Below, in pieces: positions 1 through 5,918 of a stretch of 9,499 nt of DNA (positions are counted from its first letter, which is position 1; every line of letters starts with the position of its first letter). The DNA is taken from NCBI GenBank assembly GCA_002723635.1, contig PBMM01000018.1:1453-10951 (forward strand), in the 5' to 3' direction. The notes beneath the pieces are model-generated. The model was not told the origin of the DNA, did not search any database, and saw only the letters and a list, made by a program, of their open reading frames with translations. The translations under genes and the position numbers were made by a program. The stretch is from Methanobacteriota archaeon (GTDB lineage: Archaea; Thermoplasmatota; Poseidoniia; Poseidoniales; Poseidoniaceae).

Positions 1-885
1 CCCTACCTCAGCTTGCGTGTTGTCCAACGTCCACTCACCAGCGAAATGGTCACCCATCACCACGCGCGTGCCGTTGGCGTCAACGGCGCGGACATCGGCA
101 AATGCCGGGGGCTCGATGAGGAAGGTCGAGCGGTGACCTGGTTCGGCGAAAATGGCGAAATCCGTACGAATTTCACTGCCCATCACCAAGAGGCCTTGGT
201 AAGCACGTTCCACGTTCAGTTCTGCCCCTCCGGCGAGGTTGAATTTCGCCACATCAAGGGTAACGGTCGCTTGGGTGCCAAAGCAAATCGGAGGCTCGAA
301 CACGTTGTTGTCGCCCGAGCCTTCCGACTGAGCATCGATATCCGGGTTGGTGGTACAAGCCGTCGTTTGTCCCTCCGCAGTGAAGGTGTTAGCGAAGTCG
401 GTGGTCATGTCCGCCACGGTACCGAATCCTTGCGTCAACAACGAATTCACCGAATTGTTGACCGAAGCCATCAGCTCCTCGCCCACGGTGTTGGAACCAG
501 GTCCTGCGGTCTCTTCTCCGAGGAAACTGCGGATCAAATCGGCTGGCGCCCCGTCGTTCTCTTCAAGACCGTCAAATTCCAGAGAATCAGCAAGAACGCC
601 CTCGTCGAAACCAAGCGCTGAGCGGTCGAACTCACGCACCATCCACGTCAATTCCATTTGAATCGTGGAGGTGTCCTGCATCTCGAAGTGATACTGCCCC
701 TCAATCCATTCCTGCTGCTCAGGCGTGCCGTCTTGGGTTCCATCGTACGTGTCGCATGTTTGCGTGATGTTGGTGCACGTGGACATGCCCGTGGCAGCCG
801 CAAAGGGCGCCATAGATTGCAAGAGAAGCATGGCCAAGAGCAGGCTCCAGACCGCCGTATGTGACCGACCCATGCGCTGAAACAC
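1..885 (-). CDS. Secreted protein of unknown function, N-terminal part (runs off left edge)
   Basis: I do not recognise this family. The minus-strand frame is open from the start to base 1 with no stop, so the C-terminus lies outside the window. The N-terminus is a clear signal peptide: a basic start, a hydrophobic stretch (WSLLLAMLLLQSMAPF) and an AAA-TG cleavage region. The mature part is acidic and rich in Thr, Gly, Asn and Asp, with two early cysteines (CTNITQTC) and two later ones (TTACTT, PPICFG). Short alternating segments later on (TQATVTLDVAKFNLAGGAELNVERAY, given here only as an example of the pattern's start TQATVTLDVAKF) look like beta-sandwich strands, so an extracellular or cell-surface protein is likely. 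I chose GTG at 885 because AAGGAG lies 6 nt upstream; ATG 873 starts the same frame four codons later and ATG 924 would add 13 codons. The strand assignment is supported by the signal peptide, whereas the opposite frame at 13-621 has no recognisable content. Confidence 0.8.
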   Translation of the reverse strand, partial: MFQRMGRSHTAVWSLLLAMLLLQSMAPFAAATGMSTCTNITQTCDTYDGTQDGTPEQQEWIEGQYHFEMQDTSTIQMELTWMVREFDRSALGFDEGVLADSLEFDGLEENDGAPADLIRSFLGEETAGPGSNTVGEELMASVNNSVNSLLTQGFGTVADMTTDFANTFTAEGQTTACTTNPDIDAQSEGSGDNNVFEPPICFGTQATVTLDVAKFNLAGGAELNVERAYQGLLVMGSEIRTDFAIFAEPGHRSTFLIEPPAFADVRAVDANGTRVVMGDHFAGEWTLDNTQAEVG

Positions 886-891
886 ACCTGA

Positions 892-897
892 CTCCTT
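892..897 (-). promoter_or_regulatory. Shine-Dalgarno-like site (AAGGAG) for the secreted-protein gene
   Basis: On the minus strand AAGGAG is followed by 6 nt (TCAGGT) and then GTG at 885-883. The neighbouring ATG at 873 has no such site at normal spacing, so this site decides the start. The spacing matches the sites before the genes at 5529 and 7849. Confidence 0.5.
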
Positions 898-922
898 GAA
901 GAGCGTTCCTCCATCAGAACGC

Positions 923-2023
923 ATGAACGCGCGACCGCCGCCGACAAGTGGCTGGAGCGTGCCACGACCTGAAGCCGAAAACGTGCGCGCCCTGCTCGAA
1001 GCAGCGGGGAGCCTCGACAGAACGTGGCGACCGCTCGTCGCGGGTGACCGTATCATCTGGCCGCTGCTCGAGGGCGCAACGGTTCCAGAAGTCAGGGTGG
1101 GAGATCGCATCCCCGTTGCCCAAGACGCATGGGCTCAAGCGCCTCCTCCGATTGATCCGCATCGCCGATTGCGCGATGAGATGGCAGGCTGGCTTCGAGA
1201 GCATCATGGTGATGCTGCGTCGTTGCACGGTTCGCTGCTGAGTGACCTTCCACAACGCTGGGAACGGTTGGGCGACCTCGTGCTGCTTCCTTCCTCTGCG
1301 TTCGATTCTTCTGATTGGCAGAATCGCTTTGCCTCCAACGATGCAAGGCCGTGGGCATGCATCGCAAAGGCGCTCAAAGCAGCACGCCTTGGACGCCAAA
1401 ACGCCGTGGCGTCCGATACCGTTCGCAGCTCGGGCGCGACCATGCTGCTGGGAGACCATGGCGAGGTTGACATGTTGGATCACGGCGTGGTGTTCAAGTT
1501 CGACGCCACACGACAGATGTTCTCTTCTGGAAACGTGACGGAGCGTCATCGGATGGGCGACCTCGATCTCCAAGGGGAAACCGTAGTCGACGCTTTCTGC
1601 GGCATCGGATACTACACGCTGCCCATGCTTGTTCGTGGCGGGGCCGAGCACGTGCATGCCTGCGACATCAACCCAGAGGCCGCAGCATGGTTGCTGGAGG
1701 GTGCACAAGCCAACGGCGTCGAGCAGCGGCTCACGCAACACGTTGGCGACAACCGAGGCACGCTTCCTCAACTGCAAGGCACCGCAGACCGTGTCCTCTT
1801 GGGCCTTCTTCCTTCATCCGAACACGCGTGGGAAGACGCCGTCCGCTGCCTAAAACCAAGCGGAGGATGGTTGCACGTCCACATGAACGTCGAAGAAGAG
1901 CGCATCGAAGCCTGGGCTGAGGAAACGGCTGCGAAACTCGGTGGGGCCGTTGGTCACATCGAGCGGGTGAAATGGTACGCGCCAAGGATCCGTCACGTCG
2001 TGCTGGATCTGCACATCTCATGA
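923..2023 (+). CDS. taw2: tRNA(Phe) 4-demethylwyosine(37)-C7 aminocarboxypropyltransferase (Taw2/Tyw2)
   Basis: This family transfers the 3-amino-3-carboxypropyl group of SAM to C7 of 4-demethylwyosine at G37 of tRNA-Phe, a cytosolic step in wyosine-type base synthesis that stabilises codon-anticodon pairing. The Trm5/Tyw2 fold is clear: FDATRQMFSSGNVTER (about residues 193-208), the Rossmann motif I VVDAFCGIGYYTLP (221-234), the acidic SAM-ribose residue in ACDINP (D248), and C-terminal KWYAPRIRHVVLDL. Tyw2 is preferred over Trm5 because the catalytic-loop segment reads GLLPSSE (294-300), the Tyw2 pattern, in place of the NLP of Trm5, and because of LHVHMNV (317-323). The length of 366 residues is normal. 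ATG 923 is chosen; an in-frame TTG at 896 would add nine residues but lacks a ribosome binding site. No such site precedes 923 either, so the message may be leaderless. It is divergent from the gene at 1-885 and its stop overlaps that of the cyclophilin gene. taw1 and trm5a are not in the window. Confidence 0.88.
   Translation: MNARPPPTSGWSVPRPEAENVRALLEAAGSLDRTWRPLVAGDRIIWPLLEGATVPEVRVGDRIPVAQDAWAQAPPPIDPHRRLRDEMAGWLREHHGDAASLHGSLLSDLPQRWERLGDLVLLPSSAFDSSDWQNRFASNDARPWACIAKALKAARLGRQNAVASDTVRSSGATMLLGDHGEVDMLDHGVVFKFDATRQMFSSGNVTERHRMGDLDLQGETVVDAFCGIGYYTLPMLVRGGAEHVHACDINPEAAAWLLEGAQANGVEQRLTQHVGDNRGTLPQLQGTADRVLLGLLPSSEHAWEDAVRCLKPSGGWLHVHMNVEEERIEAWAEETAAKLGGAVGHIERVKWYAPRIRHVVLDLHIS
2018..2023. 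other. TCATGA palindrome carrying both stop codons of a convergent gene pair
   Basis: The plus-strand TGA at 2021-2023 ends taw2. The minus-strand TGA, read from 2020 to 2018, ends the cyclophilin gene. The two coding regions overlap by exactly this 6-bp palindrome, leaving no room for an intergenic terminator. Confidence 0.9.
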
Positions 2024-3061
2024 GGCCCCTGGGCCTTGTTCGTTGTCGGCCTCAAGCGGGGGGAGCAACACGGCCGGAATGGGAACGTGCTTGGCGTCGA
2101 TCAACGAACCGGGTTTGCCTGTGGAAGGGACGAAAACGCTCCAAATGCTTCCGCCCCAATAGCCTCCAGACAGGAAGACGACTATCCCGACGAGGACATA
2201 GATGTTCCAAAAGCTCAACCAACCAAGCCCGGTTTTGCTTTCCTGACCGACAGGTTCCTCGATTTGCCCTGTGGCGTGCTCTTCGGCAATCACGCCGAGC
2301 ATGCGCACGCTGCTAACGTGGACCTCATACACCGGGCGGCCAGCGGAGGCAAAGGGGTTCTGAATGCCCGTCCCGGTCGGCTCGTCGCTGGTGGGCACCT
2401 CCGCGATGGCGCGGACGTGGCTCATGCCGTCCCGAACGACGCCAAAGGTGGCGTAGCCCTCGTCGTCCCGGTTTTCTGGGTCGAGGCCATGGGCCTCAGT
2501 CTCCGCGATGTACCATTGAGAATCCGCGGAATCGGGGTCTTGCCCTCGTGCCATCCCGATGGCGCCGTCCACGTGACTAAGGTTGACGTCGTGCTCGAGT
2601 GGGATGGTTTCGCCCGTCCCTCCACTGCCGCAGGAAAGGAAGGTGGCGGGATAGACGCCAACGGTCGTGCAGGTCGGGTCGCCTGCTTGTGTGACGAAAT
2701 CGTCGATGACCCGGTGGAAGAAAATGCCGTCATACAGCCCCTCTTCGACGTGCTGAATCATGTTTTCAACGGTGATTGGAGCCCACATGGGAAACATCTC
2801 GATGATGATCTGGCCCTGTTCATTGCTTTGGAAATGACCGGGTTGGTAGTCCACGTCGATCACGAGCACAGGATTCCCAGCGTACGAGTAGTCCATGGGC
2901 GAGCCTTCCAGTTCAGGACCGTCCTCCCACACCGAAGGGTCCAGTTCCGTCGAGCGCCAATCCTCCTGGGCACCGATGCTTCCTGGTGTGGCCAACACCC
3001 CGAGGAGCACGACGACGAGGAGCGTCGCCTTGGTTCGACGGAGGAGGTGCACATGACGCAC
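2018..3061 (-). CDS. Membrane-anchored extracellular cyclophilin-type peptidyl-prolyl cis-trans isomerase
   Basis: Cyclophilins catalyse cis-trans isomerisation of Xaa-Pro bonds; this one should act on the outer face of the membrane. From the chosen GTG start (347 residues) it has a signal peptide (basic RHVHLLRRTKA, then hydrophobic LLVVVLLGVLA, about residues 3-30), a short acidic linker, the cyclophilin domain (about 63-225), a transmembrane helix (about 281-307, WNIYVLVGIVVFLSGGYWGG) and a proline-rich tail of about 35 residues, probably cytosolic. Active-site motifs are intact: FFHRVIDDFVTQAGDP (114-129, with R117, F122, Q125), GAIGMARGQDP (167-177), SQWYI and GYATFGVV. The GYATFG form resembles bacterial-type cyclophilins. 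A loop after AGDP carries two cysteines (131 and 144) that could form a disulfide. The frame extends to ATG 3142, but GTG 3061 has GGAGGTG 6 nt upstream and places the signal peptide at the N-terminus. Confidence 0.88.
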   Translation of the reverse strand: MRHVHLLRRTKATLLVVVLLGVLATPGSIGAQEDWRSTELDPSVWEDGPELEGSPMDYSYAGNPVLVIDVDYQPGHFQSNEQGQIIIEMFPMWAPITVENMIQHVEEGLYDGIFFHRVIDDFVTQAGDPTCTTVGVYPATFLSCGSGGTGETIPLEHDVNLSHVDGAIGMARGQDPDSADSQWYIAETEAHGLDPENRDDEGYATFGVVRDGMSHVRAIAEVPTSDEPTGTGIQNPFASAGRPVYEVHVSSVRMLGVIAEEHATGQIEEPVGQESKTGLGWLSFWNIYVLVGIVVFLSGGYWGGSIWSVFVPSTGKPGSLIDAKHVPIPAVLLPPLEADNEQGPGAS

Positions 3062-3067
3062 AGGATG

Positions 3068-3074
3068 CACCTCC
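3068..3074 (-). promoter_or_regulatory. Shine-Dalgarno site (GGAGGTG) for the cyclophilin gene
   Basis: On the minus strand GGAGGTG is followed by CATCCT and then GTG at 3061. It is the strongest anti-16S match in the window, and it places the start immediately before the signal peptide. Confidence 0.6.
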
Positions 3075-3108
3075 ACATGAAGCACCCGCCGAAGGTGAAC
3101 CGTCGCGG

Positions 3109-3122
3109 TGATGAAATACCTC
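3109..3122. promoter_or_regulatory. Possible shared TATA-like element between divergent genes
   Basis: The stretch GATGAAATAC is the most A/T-rich short segment in the region. On the plus strand GAAATAC lies 22-28 nt before the ATG at 3141, the spacing expected of an archaeal TATA box for a leaderless transcript; that gene has no ribosome binding site. On the minus strand the complement GTATTTC would place a transcript start near 3090, giving a leader of about 30 nt that contains GGAGGTG before GTG 3061. This rests on spacing and composition only. Confidence 0.35.
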
Positions 3123-3140
3123 CTCTGACAACACAGCGTC

Positions 3141-3533
3141 ATGGAACAGCCCTACACCTTCCTCGGCTTCGAAATCCCGCGACTCACCCAGATTGTTGGT
3201 GGCGCCCTCGTCCTCGAAGGCTTGGGCTTCTATGTCGGCACGGGCATGGAACACACCACGTCGCTAATCCCCAGTTTTATCGGATTGCCCCTTGTGCTTC
3301 TTGGCTTCTTGGCGGGTAGCATGCCTGAGCACAGAAAATTGCTCATGCACATCGCGGTCATCTTCGGACTCATCTGCGCCCTTGGCGGCCTCATGGGCAT
3401 CTCAAGCCTCATTCAAGGCGAAGTGGACGGGTCAACGTATGCCCAACTCATCATGCTCGTCGTTGGTTCGGCCTACACCTTTGCCTGCGTGCAGTCCTTC
3501 ATCCACACCCGGAAGGCACGCGACGCGGCGTGA
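3141..3533 (+). CDS. Small four-helix integral membrane protein, function unknown
   Basis: The 130-residue protein has four predicted membrane segments: about 13-33 (LTQIVGGALVLEGLGFYVG), 42-59 (LIPSFIGLPLVLLGFLAG), 68-90 (LMHIAVIFGLICALGGLMG) and 100-121 (AQLIMLVVGSAYTFACVQSF), ending in a basic tail (HTRKARDAA) that is probably cytosolic. The segment between helices 2 and 3 (SMPEHRKLLMHIAV) resembles a generic family of small bacterial and archaeal four-helix proteins with no assigned role; that likeness is from memory and is weak. There are no catalytic or metal-binding motifs. It is divergent from the cyclophilin gene and 76 bases upstream of the peptidase gene. ATG 3141 has no ribosome binding site but has a TATA-like stretch at a distance suited to leaderless initiation. 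Confidence 0.75.
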   Translation: MEQPYTFLGFEIPRLTQIVGGALVLEGLGFYVGTGMEHTTSLIPSFIGLPLVLLGFLAGSMPEHRKLLMHIAVIFGLICALGGLMGISSLIQGEVDGSTYAQLIMLVVGSAYTFACVQSFIHTRKARDAA

Positions 3534-3609
3534 AAGGACCCTTGCTTGTCCTTGGCCTATGTGTCCGCACGATGCATGATGCAAAGCCAGTGCGTGAAGC
3601 GTCAGGCTG
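3534..3609 (+). other. Intergenic spacer before the peptidase gene
   Basis: This is one of the longest gaps in the window (76 bases). It contains a short direct repeat GATGCAT/GATGCAA at 3571-3584 and no convincing ribosome binding site before ATG 3610. A weak A/T core (CCTATG, 3556-3561) could be a TATA-like element. No hairpin followed by a T-run is visible. Confidence 0.3.
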
Positions 3610-5526
3610 ATGAGGGGCACGTCGGGTCCACGTTCCATGTCGGATAGGGTGCTCGAAGCCGAGCTCCTTCCTGAGATGGTGCCAATTCCATCCGAATTCA
3701 AGGAGGGCCTCTATCAGGCCCGCCGCCGAATGCAAGTCGGCATCGGAATTGGAGCCGTGTTTGCGCTCTTCGTGTTTGGGATGCTGATTTCCACCACCGT
3801 CCAGACCTACAACGAAGTCCGGGCCGAAGAGGAAGTGCCCTGGTGGTCGATTCCACTCAGCGAGCGTGCGGACATGGACCTGCCAATGGACACCCTCCGC
3901 GCACAACTTCCAGAGAACGGCACCTACGATGTGCTTCCGTTCACTGAACACTTCATCGAAGTGGACCTCCCTGCGAGCGAGGACGATCTCGGCACCCCTG
4001 GCGACGACCTCATGCACGTGGCGCTTTGGCTTCCAGACGTCCCTGAAGGGACCACAGTGCCGGTCATCATGACCATTCACCCCTACTACGACTTTGGCGG
4101 TGAGGGCATCGTGGGCGACGACAGCGCCCCCAACACCGTCCCAGATGGAGGAGTAGGAAAGTGGGTCTACGACACCTTCGTCCCCCACGGCTACGCCCTT
4201 GCGCAAGCCTCCACCTTCGGCACCGGAAAATCCACCCACTGTCAGGACGTCAAGGGGCTGGGCGAACAAATCGGCATTCAGGCCGTGGTCCAGTGGCTCG
4301 GAGAACAGAATTGGTCCAACGGCAACGTCGGCCTGATGGGCAAGTCCTACGCGGGAACCACGAACTGGGAAGCGGCTCAGAACCCATCGGAGCACCTGAA
4401 GACCATCGTTCCCATCTCAGGCTCGATCGGCGTCCAGGAGATGTTCTACCGAAACGGCTCATCAGAGAGCCGCGCCATGCTGTACGACGCGCTGTATGAG
4501 GGTGCTACGGCGGACGCAGGGTACGACGACATGCGGATGTGCCAAGACGATGCAATTGGGCCCCTGAACCCGTTCACGACGTGGGCCGGCGCTGACTTTG
4601 GTGGCGCCGAGTGGAACGACTACTGGGACGAACGCCGTCACCTCCCCGACGTGCTGGAGAATTACAACGGCAGCGTCTACCTCGTGTGGGGCCTTCAGGA
4701 CTGGAACGTCGATCCATACCACGCCTTCCCCACCTACCAGATGCTCAAGGATGCAGGCATTCACACGCGAGCCATTGCAGGCCAATGGGCTCACAATTAC
4801 CCGGATCAACCCGACCGTCACGGTGAACTCGGCAGCGGTTACGGCGCAGAGGCGTATCCCAACACCAGCCGAATGGACTGGGCCGTCGAGTTGTACGCTT
4901 GGTTCGAATGGTTCCTGAAGGGCCAAGGCGAGGAGCCCGAGCCACATGTCCAGATTCAAACCCAGGACGGGCGATGGCACGTCGAAGACACCTGGCCTCC
5001 CGAGGACATGACGTGGTGGTCCAAGGGCTTCGACGAAGCGGCCGTGAACGGCCGTCTGGTCACCGCAACTCAATCCGTCACCGTCGATTTCGGCATGCTC
5101 AACGACACGATTCACATCTCCGGCATGCCGACCTTGCACATCACCGCCACCACGCGTACGTGCCAGGGCGGACAGGTGTTCGCAACCATGTACGCCGACG
5201 ACCTCCGATTGGGTCACGCGACCATGGACATCCGTTACCGTGACGGAGGCATGGAGGCCAAAGCCACAGCACCGCTCTCCACCTACCTGATGCTCATGGA
5301 ATTCAACCCGTTGGACACCATCGTTCCGGCAGGCAGCACCCTCCGCATCGTCTTGACCGAAGATGGGATGGATTACCTGCCAAGCCCTTGCGCGGCCATT
5401 GGCCTGCGCATTGCGGACAACGCCGATTCGGTGCTCAGCCTACCGTTGATCGAGCGCACCGAAGACGACGAGCGCTGGTTTGACGCACCGCGGTGGTGGG
5501 AACAACAGGACATCCCCGAGGTCTGA
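3610..5526 (+). CDS. Membrane-anchored X-Pro dipeptidyl-peptidase/CocE-type serine hydrolase (S15-like)
   Basis: This is an alpha/beta-hydrolase of the CocE/PepX group, which cleaves X-Pro dipeptides from peptide N-termini or hydrolyses esters and beta-lactams. The catalytic triad can be read directly: Ser246 in GLMGKSYAGT, Asp364 in VWGLQDWNVDPYH and His395 in GQWAHNYPDQ. The GLQDWNV and GKSYAGT motifs are especially close to the PepX type, so peptidase activity is favoured. Order: cytosolic N-terminal tail (about 1-41, ending in ARRR), one transmembrane helix (42-64, VGIGIGAVFALFVFGMLIS), catalytic domain (about 105-440) and a C-terminal beta-rich domain (about 480-615) matching the jelly-roll domain of the family. 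The charge distribution places the catalytic part outside the cell. Length 638 residues. ATG 3637 is an alternative start, nine codons later; neither has a clear ribosome binding site. The receiver-domain gene follows after 2 nt. The true substrate is not determined. Confidence 0.88.
   Translation: MRGTSGPRSMSDRVLEAELLPEMVPIPSEFKEGLYQARRRMQVGIGIGAVFALFVFGMLISTTVQTYNEVRAEEEVPWWSIPLSERADMDLPMDTLRAQLPENGTYDVLPFTEHFIEVDLPASEDDLGTPGDDLMHVALWLPDVPEGTTVPVIMTIHPYYDFGGEGIVGDDSAPNTVPDGGVGKWVYDTFVPHGYALAQASTFGTGKSTHCQDVKGLGEQIGIQAVVQWLGEQNWSNGNVGLMGKSYAGTTNWEAAQNPSEHLKTIVPISGSIGVQEMFYRNGSSESRAMLYDALYEGATADAGYDDMRMCQDDAIGPLNPFTTWAGADFGGAEWNDYWDERRHLPDVLENYNGSVYLVWGLQDWNVDPYHAFPTYQMLKDAGIHTRAIAGQWAHNYPDQPDRHGELGSGYGAEAYPNTSRMDWAVELYAWFEWFLKGQGEEPEPHVQIQTQDGRWHVEDTWPPEDMTWWSKGFDEAAVNGRLVTATQSVTVDFGMLNDTIHISGMPTLHITATTRTCQGGQVFATMYADDLRLGHATMDIRYRDGGMEAKATAPLSTYLMLMEFNPLDTIVPAGSTLRIVLTEDGMDYLPSPCAAIGLRIADNADSVLSLPLIERTEDDERWFDAPRWWEQQDIPEV
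5518..5522 (+). promoter_or_regulatory. Shine-Dalgarno site (GAGGT) for the receiver-domain gene
   Basis: GAGGT lies within the last codons of the peptidase gene, 6 nt before ATG 5529. It decides the start in favour of 5529 over an upstream in-frame ATG at 5493, which lies inside the peptidase gene and would add twelve residues unlike the family. Confidence 0.6.
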
Positions 5527-5528
5527 AG

Positions 5529-5879
5529 ATGCGCGTGCTCGCGTTCGAGGACAACGTGGACATCGAAGCCCTCCTCATCTCTGGCTCAGTGACGATGGAG
5601 ACGCTCACCTTTGAACAACGGTGGAACAGCACGGACGCTTTGCAGCACATCGAGCGAATTCGTCCCGACGTTCTCTTGCTCGATCATTTCATGCCGCCGA
5701 TGACCGGGCTCCAAGTTCTCGACGCATTGCTCAACGCTGTGGAGGAGGGTGCGATGGACCGCCCGCCCACCATCGTGGCGATGTCCAGTGAGCCGTCGTG
5801 CAATGAGGCCATGCTGAATCTGGGCGCGGACCATGGTATCGTCAAGCCTCGCGTGGCCACCCTTGCGTTCTGGCCATGA
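5529..5879 (+). CDS. Stand-alone response regulator receiver (REC/CheY-like) domain
   Basis: The 116-residue protein consists only of a receiver domain, which takes a phosphoryl group from a histidine kinase. Seen in order: beta-1 with the acidic pair (RVLAFEDN, E7-D8), the phospho-acceptor D52 in VLLLDHFMP followed by MTG (58-60), the Ser of the switch (IVAMSSE, S86/S87) and the conserved lysine K106 in GIVKPR. All signature residues are present, so it should be phosphorylated. The C-terminus is short: after KP only nine residues remain (RVATLAFWP), so the last helix is abbreviated. Neither other forward frame continues a REC helix, so I see no simple frameshift. There is no output domain and no histidine kinase in the window, so it probably works by protein contact. 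It is 2 nt behind the peptidase gene and likely co-transcribed with it. Confidence 0.85.
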   Translation: MRVLAFEDNVDIEALLISGSVTMETLTFEQRWNSTDALQHIERIRPDVLLLDHFMPPMTGLQVLDALLNAVEEGAMDRPPTIVAMSSEPSCNEAMLNLGADHGIVKPRVATLAFWP

Positions 5880-5918
5880 GGCCAACAAAACCAAAGCAAG
5901 CAGCACGAAGTCCCCCAA

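Noticed and set aside
13..621. Plus-strand open frame of 202 codons
   Set aside because: It lies opposite the secreted-protein gene, whose minus-strand frame is open throughout and begins with a signal peptide. The plus frame is rich in Arg and His and matches nothing.
914..1777. Minus-strand open frame of 287 codons
   Set aside because: Antisense to taw2, rich in Arg, Cys and His as expected of a shadow frame in GC-rich DNA.
2036..3319. Plus-strand open frame of 427 codons
   Set aside because: It is antisense to the cyclophilin gene and the next gene's start; its composition is that of a GC-rich shadow, and the cyclophilin motifs are unambiguous.
3571..3584. GATGCAT/GATGCAA direct repeat as an operator or the start of a repeat array
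   Set aside because: Only two copies of 7 bp are present and no further copies occur nearby; too short to support a claim beyond noting it in the spacer.
3499..4395. Minus-strand open frame of 298 codons
   Set aside because: Antisense to the peptidase gene, crossing its catalytic Ser region; no recognisable domain.
4462..5217. Minus-strand open frame of 251 codons
   Set aside because: Antisense to the C-terminal half of the peptidase gene, with no domain or start signal.
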